The notes beneath the pieces are model-generated. The model saw only the letters and a list, made by a program, of their open reading frames with translations, did no database searches and had not been told where the DNA came from. A stretch of 64,000 nt of DNA from Sporosarcina trichiuri (GTDB taxonomy: Bacteria > Bacillota > Bacilli > Bacillales_A > Planococcaceae). A program made the position numbers and the translations under genes. Positions 17,610-26,988 of the stretch are shown in pieces. Every line of letters starts with the position of its first letter. Position 1 is the stretch's first letter. The DNA lies in contig NZ_CP129119.1 of assembly GCF_030406775.1 (NCBI RefSeq), positions 1,460,001-1,524,000 on the forward strand. Reading direction: 5' to 3'.

Positions 17610-19341
17610 GTCGTCTCTGCACCTCCCATTCGGCTGACATCAGCAGAAGCAGCGGCAGGACGAACGGCCACAGAATCGGAACCGTTTCCTGTTCATGCTC
17701 CGCCGTTTCCCCAAGCTTGCCGGCAATGTAGGAATCCCCTGTCCGTACACTGTGCTGTGACTCACTGAGCTGCACAGCCAGCAGCTTCTCGGATTCCGTG
17801 TCCGCCGCCTTGTATATTCCCGGTTTCACAGGTGCCTGCAGCGTATTGGCGGATTCTGTAGAGGAAATGTACGAATCGTCCATGTCATAGAGATCCGCTG
17901 CTGATGAAAGAATTACATTTTTCCGCTGGCCGGGTGTGAATACGCCGAGGGATTCCGATCCATCCGCCAGGGAATGGACCGCACTCCAGATGAACAGCGG
18001 AAACGAAGGCTGCAGCGGCCAGTCCGTAGATTCCAGGTCCGCCAGAAAAACGATGTCCCCGTCCGGCGACCGCTGGATGAGCGGTGCTTCGCCGACTTTT
18101 GCAAGAACTTCATACTTGTCGTAAGGAGGATACACTTCCTTCACATACATATCTGTTGGCGGCGCGATTGCAAATAGGGGGTCTTCTTGCACGGTGATGC
18201 TGCCTTCCGCCTCCGCTGCCGTTTCATCATCCCGGCCGAACAGCAGGACGGGCCGCCTGCTTTCCGCAAGGACATCGGAAGACCGGGTGATACGGAGGGC
18301 GTCTTCCGGAACTGCCGCCTTGCCGTCATCGATGAGGATGTCATCACGGACGGCTTCCACCGCTTTCTTCAGCAGCTCATGCAGTTCAGTGTCGACCGTC
18401 ACGGCAGGTGTGCCTGTTTCCAGCAGTGCAAATGCCGTATTGTCCGCTGAGTATTGGTCAGCTGATTCGAGTTCTGCCGTTACAGCGGGAGCTTCCGTTA
18501 CGATATCTTTGAATGTAATATATTCATCCTCGCCTGGTTTTCCGGTGACCTGCTGTTGTGCGAGCTGTTCCCCTGTCACTGCATCCAGGAGGCGTATGAT
18601 CCCCGGAAGTTCAGCATCCGCATCGTTCTGAAGCTTTGCGATCGCTGTGACTGCACCGCCGCGCCGGACTGCCCCGAAGCGGACAATCGACTGGTTGTCT
18701 GCCCGGTCCCCGTTCGCATGGACATGCCATTCCGTCTCACCGGTTTCCTCGCTGAACTCTTCCCTGTCCAGCTTGTCCGTGAATATGTGCACTTCCCCTT
18801 CTTTCCCGCCGAGCAGTGTCCTTGCAAGCGCAACCGACTCACGCAGCGACGGATCTGCATAATTCACGGTGAGGCCCTCCAGGCTTGCCGCCGCTGCAGA
18901 AACACTCTGTCCGGAAGTGATCGTTTCAGGATCCGGTCCGCTGGCAATGATCGTGACCGGCCGCTCCTGCGTTTCATCCAGCAGCTTATGCATCTCCCTC
19001 AGGTGACGGTCGAACAGCGGCTCACCGTCAGGAGCGGCGAGCATCGCAGCAGACCGGTCCACAACGATCACGAGAGGCACACCGGTGGTCCTGTCTTGTT
19101 TCATATAAGGTCCGAGCAGCAGCCAGACAAAGAGAAGGAGTGCCAGCAGCTGCAGATAGAATAACGCATTCCGCTGGAGATTGCGGATGAACGGTGACAC
19201 ATGCTCTTCCTTCCGATCCGGCTGCCAGAACAGGGTCGAGGAGACCGGCTGCGGGTAAAACCGTTTCCGGAACAGATAATACAAGATCAGCAACGCCGGA
19301 AAGATCAGCGTCCAGCTGTTATACAGATTGGCGAATCCCAT
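17593..19341 (-). CDS. BatA-like VWA membrane protein (operon gene 7)
   Basis: 582 residues. It starts with the BatA/aerotolerance-type N-terminal membrane segment (MGFANLYNSWTLIFPALLILYYLF), has a second helix at about 57-76, then a VWA-like fold opening VIVVDRSAAML. The usual DxSxS metal motif reads D-R-S-A-A, so metal binding is doubtful. A long extracytoplasmic region follows and a C-terminal helix (ILWPFVLPLLLLMSAEWEV) closes it. Gap of 15 bases to the DUF58 gene. Companion of the 861-residue protein. Confidence 0.82.
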   Translation of the reverse strand: MGFANLYNSWTLIFPALLILYYLFRKRFYPQPVSSTLFWQPDRKEEHVSPFIRNLQRNALFYLQLLALLLFVWLLLGPYMKQDRTTGVPLVIVVDRSAAMLAAPDGEPLFDRHLREMHKLLDETQERPVTIIASGPDPETITSGQSVSAAAASLEGLTVNYADPSLRESVALARTLLGGKEGEVHIFTDKLDREEFSEETGETEWHVHANGDRADNQSIVRFGAVRRGGAVTAIAKLQNDADAELPGIIRLLDAVTGEQLAQQQVTGKPGEDEYITFKDIVTEAPAVTAELESADQYSADNTAFALLETGTPAVTVDTELHELLKKAVEAVRDDILIDDGKAAVPEDALRITRSSDVLAESRRPVLLFGRDDETAAEAEGSITVQEDPLFAIAPPTDMYVKEVYPPYDKYEVLAKVGEAPLIQRSPDGDIVFLADLESTDWPLQPSFPLFIWSAVHSLADGSESLGVFTPGQRKNVILSSAADLYDMDDSYISSTESANTLQAPVKPGIYKAADTESEKLLAVQLSESQHSVRTGDSYIAGKLGETAEHEQETVPILWPFVLPLLLLMSAEWEVQRRRGYPY

Positions 19342-19356
19342 TGGCGCACCTCCTCA

Positions 19357-20220
19357 TCAGCGCACCCACTGTGCACGTCTCATCTGTCTGGTGAAAACAT
19401 CTTCCGCTCCGTCTGCAGGTGATGTATACAGCACGCTGATGCCGTATTTCCCCGCGTGTCCGAGCAGCCGCCTTTCGTGTTCCTCCATCCGCCGGGTATA
19501 TGCGGATACGGAGGCGGCGGTCATCGATACCTCCGCTGCGGTATCCTGCTCTGCATCGATCAGCCGAACATCCCCTTCGAAAGCAGGCTGCTGCTCATCA
19601 GCGGAACGGACGATGAGCAGCCGGATGTCCTGACAGCGGGCCTTCAGTTTCCGGAACGTCTGCTCAAGCACTTCGGCAGGCTCCAGCGCATCCGTGATGA
19701 CAAACAATATGGTCGTGCCGCGGGGGATTGACGGTATCCCTTCCTGCAGTCCCGTGTTTTCCTCAGGAACCGGAAACGCCGCAATACGGGCACTCCAGGC
19801 ATCCGCCTGCCGTGCGCCTTTCCGTCTGACCACCGCCGGGTCCGGTGTCCGGCTGAGCGACGCCGTATCCCCATTCTTCAAAGCGATCTGGCCGAGGCCG
19901 ATGGCGAGCTGCTGCGCAAATGGCCACTTGCCTCCGAAATCCATCGACTTGCTTGAATCGAGCAGGACATGGATGCGCATTTCCTGCTCGTCAAGGAATT
20001 GTTTGATGAAATACGTGTCCGTCCGTGCGTAGACATTCCAGTCGATATGCCGGATGTCATCACCCGGATGGTATTCCTTGAAATCCGAAAATTCCATGGA
20101 CGCACCGCTCTTCTTCGACAGATGGGTCCCTTTATGATGGCCGAGCCGTCCTGAGCGCCGGTTGAACGCCAGCCGTCCGAGACGGGCGGCGAGCTTTGCG
20201 GGAAACAGGAGCGGCTTCAC
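19357..20220 (-). CDS. DUF58-family protein (operon gene 6)
   Basis: 287 residues, cytoplasmic, no membrane segment. It carries the DUF58 core MEFSDFKEYHPGDDIRHIDWNVYARTD and the VWA-like start VLLDSSKSMDFG. DUF58 proteins are almost always encoded after a MoxR ATPase; here the start overlaps the moxR stop by 4 bases (ATGA). They are believed to act as partners or clients of MoxR. It is similar in arrangement to B. subtilis YeaD, but shorter. Confidence 0.88.
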   Translation of the reverse strand: MKPLLFPAKLAARLGRLAFNRRSGRLGHHKGTHLSKKSGASMEFSDFKEYHPGDDIRHIDWNVYARTDTYFIKQFLDEQEMRIHVLLDSSKSMDFGGKWPFAQQLAIGLGQIALKNGDTASLSRTPDPAVVRRKGARQADAWSARIAAFPVPEENTGLQEGIPSIPRGTTILFVITDALEPAEVLEQTFRKLKARCQDIRLLIVRSADEQQPAFEGDVRLIDAEQDTAAEVSMTAASVSAYTRRMEEHERRLLGHAGKYGISVLYTSPADGAEDVFTRQMRRAQWVR

Positions 20221-21209
20221 CCGGCCGTCTCCTTCCGCAGATTCCCGAGCACGTGATCCAGGAAGATCTCCTCCGTGATCCCTTCCGCCTCCGCTTCATA
20301 ATTCAGCTGCAGGCGGTGCAGGAGCGCCGGCTTGGCCACTGTCCGGATATCGGCAATGGAGACGTGGACCCTGCCGGACAGGAAGGCTCTCGCCTTGGCG
20401 AGCCGGATGACCGACTGGAGGCCGCGGGGACCGCTCCCGAACTGGATATAGGAGGACCAGTCATCGCCAGTCCCGGTCTGCGGCTGTGTGGCTGTCACCA
20501 GACGGACGGCATAATCGATCATGTCTTCCGCGATGACGACCTCACGCACGAGCTGCTGGACTTCGAGCACTTGCCCGGCTGTCATCTTCTTTTCAATACG
20601 GACTGTTTCCGTTCCTGTGGTCCTCCTGATGATTTCCTTCAGTTCGTCTGCGGACGGATACGGCAGATTGATTTTGCAGAGGAACCGGTCGAGCTGCGCC
20701 TCCGGCAGCGGGTATGTACCTTCCAGGTCGATCGGGTTCTGTGTCGCAAGCACAAAGAAGGGCGTGGGCATATCATAGGTCTGTCCGAGGACAGTCACCG
20801 TCTTCTCTCCCATCGCTTCCAGCAGTGCACTTTGCGTCTTCGGTGTCGCCCGGTTGATTTCATCCGCCAGGACGAGCTGGCTGAACAGCGGCCCCTCGCT
20901 GAAGGTGAACCGCTGCTGTCCGTCCTCACCGCGTTCCAGCAATGTTGTCCCGGTGATATCGGACGGCATCAGATCGGGGGTGAACTGGATCCGTTTGAAT
21001 GTCAGATCGAGCACCTCACCGATTGTACGGATGAGCATCGTCTTGCCGAGACCCGGCGCCCCTTCCAGCAGGGCATGGCCGCCTGCTGCGATGGACAGCA
21101 ACGTATAGTCGACCGCCTCCTGCTGCCCGACGATGAACCGCCCGATCTCTTTTCGCACCTGTTCCATCTGTCCGCTCAGTTCCTCGAAATGTTGCATCGA
21201 TACTTCCAT
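20217..21209 (-). CDS. MoxR-family AAA+ ATPase (operon gene 5)
   Basis: 330 residues. Walker A is EGAPGLGKT (49-57), Walker B is LVLADEINRATPK, sensor 1 is FFVLATQNPIDLEGTYPLPEAQLDRF. These are all the MoxR family hallmarks. MoxR ATPases are chaperone-like and are thought to help assemble metal- or VWA-containing complexes. The gene is followed directly by DUF58 and two VWA genes, the standard MoxR context. It has a GGGAGGG ribosome site. Confidence 0.93.
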   Translation of the reverse strand: MEVSMQHFEELSGQMEQVRKEIGRFIVGQQEAVDYTLLSIAAGGHALLEGAPGLGKTMLIRTIGEVLDLTFKRIQFTPDLMPSDITGTTLLERGEDGQQRFTFSEGPLFSQLVLADEINRATPKTQSALLEAMGEKTVTVLGQTYDMPTPFFVLATQNPIDLEGTYPLPEAQLDRFLCKINLPYPSADELKEIIRRTTGTETVRIEKKMTAGQVLEVQQLVREVVIAEDMIDYAVRLVTATQPQTGTGDDWSSYIQFGSGPRGLQSVIRLAKARAFLSGRVHVSIADIRTVAKPALLHRLQLNYEAEAEGITEEIFLDHVLGNLRKETAG

Positions 21210-21229
21210 ATGCTGTTCCCTCCCGGGTG

Positions 21230-22726
21230 TTAGTCGATTGAAGAAAAATAGTCCGATACGAGTTTTTCCAGTTCCGGTGACAGCGGCAGGCGTTCGGTCT
21301 GCTCCAGATACGATTCTTTATACCTGCCGACGACCTCTTCATACGGCCGGATCGTCCCTTTCCGGTTCACAGTCTGTTTATCATTTGACTGCGCAGCGTC
21401 GCCCCTGCCGAGTTTTCCGGAATCCGTATCAGGACTGCCGGCTTGGCCGAGACGGTCATTTGGGATCGACAGAAGATTCCTGCCGCCCGAGCCGGTCCCT
21501 GCCCCCGGGCCAAGCCCGCTGCCGGATCCTTGACCTTGACCTTGGCCTTGACCTTGGCCTTGGCCTTGACCTTGGCCTTGGCCTTGGCCTTGCCCTTGGC
21601 CTTGACCTTGCCCTTGGCCTTGACCTTGCCCTTGACCTTGGCCTCGGCTATGCCCTTGACCTTGTTGCCCTTGTTGCCCTTGGCTTTGTCCCTGCCCTTG
21701 GCTCTGACCTGAGCCCCGGTCTGCTTGCGTACCGCCCTCCTGGCTGCCAGGGTGGCCGCTCTGCTGACCGGTTTTCTGCCCGTTTTGCTTATTGCCCCCT
21801 TGGCTGTCCTGCCCGGTCTGCCCCTGCCTGCCGTCAGTTCCCTGACCGGCAGCGAGCTGCGGCAGCGGCGGAGCTTTTCCGATCGACTCCAGTTTCCGGT
21901 ATGCCTGATCACCGGCGCCCGCAAGTTCCGCCGCGGATTTTTTCAGTTCCTCCAGTTCAGCGGTCTCACTTCCCGTCAGCTGTGCTGATTTGCCGCTGTC
22001 CGCCAGCCTTTCTTTCCCTTCCAGCTGCTGCTTGCGGAGCTGGAGCTCTTTCTGAGTCTTGACGACCTCTTTGAGGGCCTGCCCGGCATCAGATGTCTTC
22101 TTCAATTCATCCGCAAGCGTTTCCAGCTTCTTCTTCATCTTTGGATCCGCCGTTTCAGCGGCCAATGCAGCTGCCTTCTTCCCGAGAGTGTCCACCGTTT
22201 TCCGGACAACCGCCGCATCGTCCGCTTCCTGCTGAGCGGGTGCCGGGAATAGGGTCAGCAGCAGCAGTCCCATCGCGGCCGCTGCCGCAGCTGCAGCCCT
22301 CCTCCAGTCAGGACGCCGCTTTTTCCGTCGTGAAAACAGCTGGTTTGCGGCTTCCATCCGGTCTGCGGTCCTTGCAATGAGCAATCTGCCAAGCGGGGAC
22401 TGCTGTACGTCCTCATCGAGTACTGTCAGAAGCAGATTGTCCGGCAGATAGCGGTCCAGCTGCCGGGCCGCCTCGCGTTCCGAAGGCCGTTTCCGGAATA
22501 TGACCACAGACAGGATCATGCCGGCTGAAAGTGCAGCCGCAAATGCAAACAGCTTGTAAGAGGGGAAGACATAAAACCTGGATATGAGCAGGACAGCGGC
22601 TGCACTCAGCAGAGTCCAGATCATACCGTTCACCGACTCTACATAGAACCGCTCGATACGCAAGCTTCTTCTTGCTTTCAACACTGAGCGGCGGATCTGC
22701 TGCAACTGCTCTTTCTGCTGGGTCAT
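21230..22726 (-). CDS. Membrane protein with coiled coil and long Gly-Gln repeat (operon gene 4)
   Basis: 498 residues. Two helices near residues 32-50 and 53-72, then a third at about 145-165 rich in Ala (AAAAAAAAMGLLLLTLF). Next comes a charged, probably coiled-coil region (about 170-290), then a low-complexity stretch of some 70 residues that is mostly alternating Gly-Gln, and a C-terminal conserved-looking tail (PYEEVVGRYKESYLEQTERLPLSPELEKLVSDYFSSID). The tail resembles that of large membrane proteins paired with MoxR operons. The GQ segment is encoded by a 6-base tandem repeat. No function known to me. Confidence 0.75.
   Translation of the reverse strand: MTQQKEQLQQIRRSVLKARRSLRIERFYVESVNGMIWTLLSAAAVLLISRFYVFPSYKLFAFAAALSAGMILSVVIFRKRPSEREAARQLDRYLPDNLLLTVLDEDVQQSPLGRLLIARTADRMEAANQLFSRRKKRRPDWRRAAAAAAAAMGLLLLTLFPAPAQQEADDAAVVRKTVDTLGKKAAALAAETADPKMKKKLETLADELKKTSDAGQALKEVVKTQKELQLRKQQLEGKERLADSGKSAQLTGSETAELEELKKSAAELAGAGDQAYRKLESIGKAPPLPQLAAGQGTDGRQGQTGQDSQGGNKQNGQKTGQQSGHPGSQEGGTQADRGSGQSQGQGQSQGQQGQQGQGHSRGQGQGQGQGQGQGQGQGQGQGQGQGQGQGQGQGQGQGQGSGSGLGPGAGTGSGGRNLLSIPNDRLGQAGSPDTDSGKLGRGDAAQSNDKQTVNRKGTIRPYEEVVGRYKESYLEQTERLPLSPELEKLVSDYFSSID
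21528..21700. repeat. 6-bp tandem repeat encoding Gly-Gln
   Basis: On the plus strand CCTTGR units (CCTTGG, CCTTGA, with a few CCCTTG and CCTCGG variants) run for about 170 bases; on the coding minus strand they read as alternating Gly and Gln codons. Because the period is 6, unit gain or loss changes length without shifting frame. Confidence 0.9.
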
Positions 22727-22740
22727 CCGCTATCGCCTCC

Positions 22741-23592
22741 TCATTTCGGCTTCTTCATATTCACCCGCAGCCGTTTCGTCGCCAGCCAGATGGACAAGAC
22801 GGCAATCAGACCGTAGAACAGGACATATACGATCCACATCGGGAACTGCACTTGTGTCACTTCTTCCACCATGCCTCCGACTTCCGGGGCGAGCAATGAG
22901 GCAAAAAAGATCTCCGGATTGATGGCTGCCAGGAAGAAACCTGCGACCGATTTACCGGCCGTCCCTGAACCGAGTGCCGCCATCTGCTTCACCTGCACGA
23001 TGATCAGGAAAAGGAACGGGATGACAGCCGTGAAGAACAGCATACTGCCATACGTCACGATCATCGAAACTGTCGTCCTCCTGATCAGTGTGGAGAACAG
23101 GACACCGAGACTGCCGAGCGACAGCAGGGTGATGAACAGGAACAGCAGGGACTTCAGGAGCAGCACCGGTGAGATGCCGCCGAACAGGAACACCATGCTG
23201 TACACCGGCAGTCCGGCAACAATCAGCAGCAGCAGGAACAGCACCGAAGACAGCAGTTTGCCGGAGATGATCTGGAATGAACTCTGCGATGTCGTCAGGA
23301 GCATGGGCAGTGTCTGCCGCTCCCGTTCGCCACTGATCGTGCCTGCCGTCAGCCCCGGCGTGATGAACAGCACGAGTCCGAGCTGGATGAACGTCAGGAA
23401 CATGAACAGTACAACGCTCTCCGACGGTTTGAAGTAGATGGTGCCCGACAGGCTCGTTGTCGTATAGATGAACCCGAACACGAACAGGCACATCGCCGCC
23501 AGGTAAATGAGGATGCCCGTGAAACTTTTGGCGCTCCTGAATCGCAGTTTCACTTCTTTGGCGAGAACAGGATTATTGAACTGGGCTCTCAA
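22741..23592 (-). CDS. ABC-2 type transporter permease (operon gene 3)
   Basis: 283 residues from TTG at 23592, which is preceded by GGGGAGG and overlaps the end of the ATPase gene by 20 bases. An upstream in-frame start at 23628 would lie deeper inside the ATPase gene. The protein opens NNPVLAKEVKLRFRSAKSF and has about six membrane segments, as in ABC-2 permeases. The conserved segment ISGERERQTLPMLLTTSQSSFQIISGKLLSS is typical of that family. It pairs with the ATPase encoded just upstream. Confidence 0.88.
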   Translation of the reverse strand: MRAQFNNPVLAKEVKLRFRSAKSFTGILIYLAAMCLFVFGFIYTTTSLSGTIYFKPSESVVLFMFLTFIQLGLVLFITPGLTAGTISGERERQTLPMLLTTSQSSFQIISGKLLSSVLFLLLLIVAGLPVYSMVFLFGGISPVLLLKSLLFLFITLLSLGSLGVLFSTLIRRTTVSMIVTYGSMLFFTAVIPFLFLIIVQVKQMAALGSGTAGKSVAGFFLAAINPEIFFASLLAPEVGGMVEEVTQVQFPMWIVYVLFYGLIAVLSIWLATKRLRVNMKKPK

Positions 23593-24523
23593 TCGGATCC
23601 TCCCCTTTCGTGATCTGCATGAAGACATCTTCCAGATCCGCAGAGTCCTCGGAGAAGGAGACGATCTGCACGCCGGACTGCACAGTATTCTTCAGAAGCC
23701 GGACCTGTTCTTCATCATTCCCTTTGAATGTAAACGACAGCATCCCTTCCCCCGCTTCCTGGCGGATATGGGAGACAGCCGGATCCTCTTCGAATACGGA
23801 GACCACAGCTGCTGCACTGCCGATGAAACGGACAGTGACCGTCTTCTCGCCCTTCAGCTGCGCCTGTATGTCCGGGACCGAACCGTGCGCGATCAGTCTG
23901 CCGCCATCGATCACACCGATTTCATCGCACATTTCTGCGAGCTCCGGCAGAATATGGGACGAGATCAAGATCGTTTTTCCCATTGCTCTCAGCGAACGGA
24001 GGATATCCCTCATCTCCACACGTGCCCGCGGGTCGAGACCTGAAGCCGGTTCATCCAGTATCAGCACTTTCGGGTCATGGATCAGGCTCCTTGCCAGGCA
24101 GAGGCGCTGCTTCATGCCGCGTGACAGGGAATCGACATACGTATCGCGCTTGTCGGACAGATTGACGAGCTCAAGCAGATCCGTGATGAGCTTCGGACGG
24201 TCCGCTGCCGGGATTCCGTAGCTCGCTCCGTAGAAATCAAGGTATTCATGGGCTTTCAGCTGATCATAGATGCCGAAGAAATCCGGCATGTAGCCGATAC
24301 GCCGTCGGATCTCATCGGGTTTCTCCGTAATATTGATGCCATCGATGAGAACCGTGCCGGCGGTCGGCTGCAGCAATGTCGACAGGATGAGGAACGTCGT
24401 CGACTTCCCGGCACCGTTCGCTCCGACAAACCCGAATACCGTGCCTTCAGGTAAGGATAATGTCAGGTTGTCGAGCGCTGTGAAATTGCCGTATTTCTTC
24501 GTCAGGTTTCTGATTTCAATCAT
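23573..24523 (-). CDS. ABC transporter ATP-binding protein (operon gene 2)
   Basis: 316 residues. Walker A GANGAGKST, signature LSRGMKQRLCLARSL and Walker B VLILDEPASGLDP are intact; the domain arrangement is that of ABC-2 exporters (CcmA/GldA-like), with an extra C-terminal domain of about 90 residues. The start overlaps the stop of the preceding 799-residue gene (ATGA). The cargo is unknown; the associated large extracytoplasmic protein and MoxR/VWA genes suggest a surface assembly rather than drug export. Confidence 0.9.
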   Translation of the reverse strand: MIEIRNLTKKYGNFTALDNLTLSLPEGTVFGFVGANGAGKSTTFLILSTLLQPTAGTVLIDGINITEKPDEIRRRIGYMPDFFGIYDQLKAHEYLDFYGASYGIPAADRPKLITDLLELVNLSDKRDTYVDSLSRGMKQRLCLARSLIHDPKVLILDEPASGLDPRARVEMRDILRSLRAMGKTILISSHILPELAEMCDEIGVIDGGRLIAHGSVPDIQAQLKGEKTVTVRFIGSAAAVVSVFEEDPAVSHIRQEAGEGMLSFTFKGNDEEQVRLLKNTVQSGVQIVSFSEDSADLEDVFMQITKGEDPIESPVQ

Positions 24524-26919
24524 TTCACTGCCTCCCCTGTCAGCCGGAGTTCAGGCGGGTGTACCGGTTCACCCATCCGCTGATCGCTGATCTCCAGTTT
24601 CACCGTGACGGCCCCTTCTTTCGATACATAAGGGTCTGCCGGTTCCACAGTGAGTGTGCTCTTCCCTTCGAGCGGTTCATATTCCCCGCTCTCCGTGTTC
24701 AGTATGCTGACGCCGTACGCCTGCATATCCGCACCGAGCAGGTCCAGTTTGCTCCAGCCCGCGACATCTTTCAGGAAATCGGCCGGGAGCCGCCACGTCT
24801 GCGTATAATCCTTTTCATAGAACATATAGTCCTTCGTCATGTCATCCAGCAGCTCAGCGGACTGTCCGGTCGATGAGACCATCTCCATGTCCATCAGGTC
24901 ACTGTCCACTTTCACGGTCCCTGACAGTACGGATCTGATATCGACCGGCTGCAGGATGACCGAGAGCGCAGAAGACTCCGCCTTCCGTCCATCAAGTGAA
25001 ACGTCCATGAGCTGTGCCCGTGCAGTGCCTGCAAGAAGCGGTTTCGGAGAATTATTCATATGCAGGGATGAAAATTCAAGAAGTCCCTCTTTCCGCATCG
25101 CAATAAGATCGTCCTGTCCGGCTGGCTGCTGGATACTGAAACCTGACTGGCCGGAGATCCTCGGTCCGAGCACGCTTGCTTTGACTTCTTTCCGGACTGT
25201 CAACGTCTCGCCTGCCTGGACTGTACCGAGCTCGATCTTCTTGGTTCCCGACAGGACCATGACATCCTCCATTGCGAACGGGAACGAATTCGTTATTGTC
25301 CCTGTCAGCCGGCCGTCCGCGACGGTCAGCTGTGCATCGAACTTACCGGTGTCCGCCATTTCGGTCTTTCCGTAGAACGTCGCGACATTCCAGAAGCCGA
25401 GCTTGCGGAATGACAGCGTTTCAGCAGCCGGCCCCTTTTCGACGACGGCCCGCTCATGTGCCGGCTGGCCGCTTCCGAACAGACCGTCCACGGACGAGCT
25501 GACGAAGACGGAGCTCGGTTTCTGAAGGCTGAATGAGAAATCACCGCTTTTATCCGTCAGCAGCGATTCCACATAGTAGCCGGTCAGCCTGCCGTCCGGC
25601 TGCACTTCATAGACAGCGGAATGCTGCAGCTGCGATTTGCCGAGACGGTCCTTCGCTCCGTACGCAAAAATCACAACCGACACGAGAACCGCGGCAGCCG
25701 GAATGATCCACCAGGCATGCTCCCGTCTGTCCTTTCTTTTCAGGATGACGTACAGCAGCGGAATGATCAGGATCATATAGATCAGGATGAAACCGAAAAG
25801 AAGCGGTGTCGACACTTTGAAGGATGGGAACACTTCGTTGTTCTCACCGACACTCCATGCAAGATCATCCGCAGGACTGTTGTAATATGACGAGACAGGA
25901 CGCTGCGGGATGAGCAGGCTGCGCTTATCGAGGAGCGCCGGCCAGAACTTCTTCACGCCGATGGATGACCGGTAGGCGTCACTGCCGAATGTGAATGATG
26001 TCTGGACGATCATACCGTTCCCGAGCTGTTTGGCAGCGGCAAGGATAATGCCGTCCTTTTCGAGCAGGATAACAGCATCTTCGGCGGCTGCCGCCTTATA
26101 CCCTGGTATGGGTTCCTTGAATTTGTCTCCGAAGATGGCAGGCGGCAGCTGCTCGGCAGCTCCGAGATCTAATGGAAGGTCTTCACGGAATATCCCTGCT
26201 TCCGCAGCGGGATTGTCAGATCCGCTGAGCAGAAGCGTCCCTCCGCCGTTGACCCAGTCGAGCATCGCCTGCTGCTGATCTGCAGTCAGATCCGCGATCG
26301 GGTATCTGTCGGCTGCGATGATATCTGCCGCCTCCCAGCCTGCAGCTGTATCCGGCAGCGGCGGGCCGTCCGGTTTGGACAGGTTCAGCAGCTCCATTCC
26401 CTGGCTGCCTTTCAGCTGGATGTCCTTCAGCGAGGACAGGCGGTCGATATTTTCTCCGAGACCTGCTATGAACAGCGTCTCCGGCGGATAGGACGCCGAA
26501 GAAACCATTTGTGTGCCGGAATGGGCAACCTCCTTGCCATTTCTCCAGCCGTTTTCAAACAGGAAGATGTTTTTCTTCGCCGGACTGCCTGTATACGTCT
26601 GGGGGTCTTCCAGGGAATCCACGACCATGGATACCGTCTGCTTCTCCCCTTCCCCGACAGTGACAGGGATCGCCTGGCCCACTCCTGAAGATTGGCCGGA
26701 CGCCGTATCGAGGATGAGATCCCCTGTGAACAGGCTGCCCTTGTTCTCCACGGTGATGAAGAGCTGTGCCCCTTCCCCCATTTTCGTTTTGTTATCGAGT
26801 CCGGCCTGGACGGATATCGACAGGTCCGGTGCAGCTGATGCACGGCCTGCAGGCACTATTCCGAGCAGGAGGGTCAGGGCAGCCAGCAGGCTGAATAGAT
26901 TGGTCAATCGGCGTCTCAT
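24520..26919 (-). CDS. Large secreted/membrane protein, first gene of the ABC-MoxR-VWA operon
   Basis: 799 residues. N-terminal signal peptide (positive MRRRLTNL, then a hydrophobic run ending ASA-A, likely cleaved near residue 29). The next about 330 residues are extracytoplasmic, with a fold opening DLSISVQAGLDNKTKMGEGAQLF and a stretch WEAADIIAADRYPIADLTADQQQAMLDWVNGGGTLLLSG like the amidotransferase-type domain of GldG/DUF4350 relatives. A membrane helix near residue 365-385 (LLFGFILIYMILIIPLLYVIL) and another soon after (WWIIPAAAVLVSVVIFAYG) precede a long second extracytoplasmic part. AGGCGG site ahead of ATG 26919. Not a characterised family to my knowledge. Confidence 0.78.
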   Translation of the reverse strand: MRRRLTNLFSLLAALTLLLGIVPAGRASAAPDLSISVQAGLDNKTKMGEGAQLFITVENKGSLFTGDLILDTASGQSSGVGQAIPVTVGEGEKQTVSMVVDSLEDPQTYTGSPAKKNIFLFENGWRNGKEVAHSGTQMVSSASYPPETLFIAGLGENIDRLSSLKDIQLKGSQGMELLNLSKPDGPPLPDTAAGWEAADIIAADRYPIADLTADQQQAMLDWVNGGGTLLLSGSDNPAAEAGIFREDLPLDLGAAEQLPPAIFGDKFKEPIPGYKAAAAEDAVILLEKDGIILAAAKQLGNGMIVQTSFTFGSDAYRSSIGVKKFWPALLDKRSLLIPQRPVSSYYNSPADDLAWSVGENNEVFPSFKVSTPLLFGFILIYMILIIPLLYVILKRKDRREHAWWIIPAAAVLVSVVIFAYGAKDRLGKSQLQHSAVYEVQPDGRLTGYYVESLLTDKSGDFSFSLQKPSSVFVSSSVDGLFGSGQPAHERAVVEKGPAAETLSFRKLGFWNVATFYGKTEMADTGKFDAQLTVADGRLTGTITNSFPFAMEDVMVLSGTKKIELGTVQAGETLTVRKEVKASVLGPRISGQSGFSIQQPAGQDDLIAMRKEGLLEFSSLHMNNSPKPLLAGTARAQLMDVSLDGRKAESSALSVILQPVDIRSVLSGTVKVDSDLMDMEMVSSTGQSAELLDDMTKDYMFYEKDYTQTWRLPADFLKDVAGWSKLDLLGADMQAYGVSILNTESGEYEPLEGKSTLTVEPADPYVSKEGAVTVKLEISDQRMGEPVHPPELRLTGEAVK

Positions 26920-26988
26920 AGGTCCGCCTCACTTTCTATTTGGTTTCTGTCTAACTAAGTAGTACGTACAAACCCTAATGAGGTTGCA

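Noticed and set aside
21367..21924. Long alternative frames across the GQ-repeat region (Lys-Ala and Leu-Thr-Ala repeats)
   Set aside because: Any frame through a 6-base repeat stays open; these are shadows of the real gene on the minus strand.
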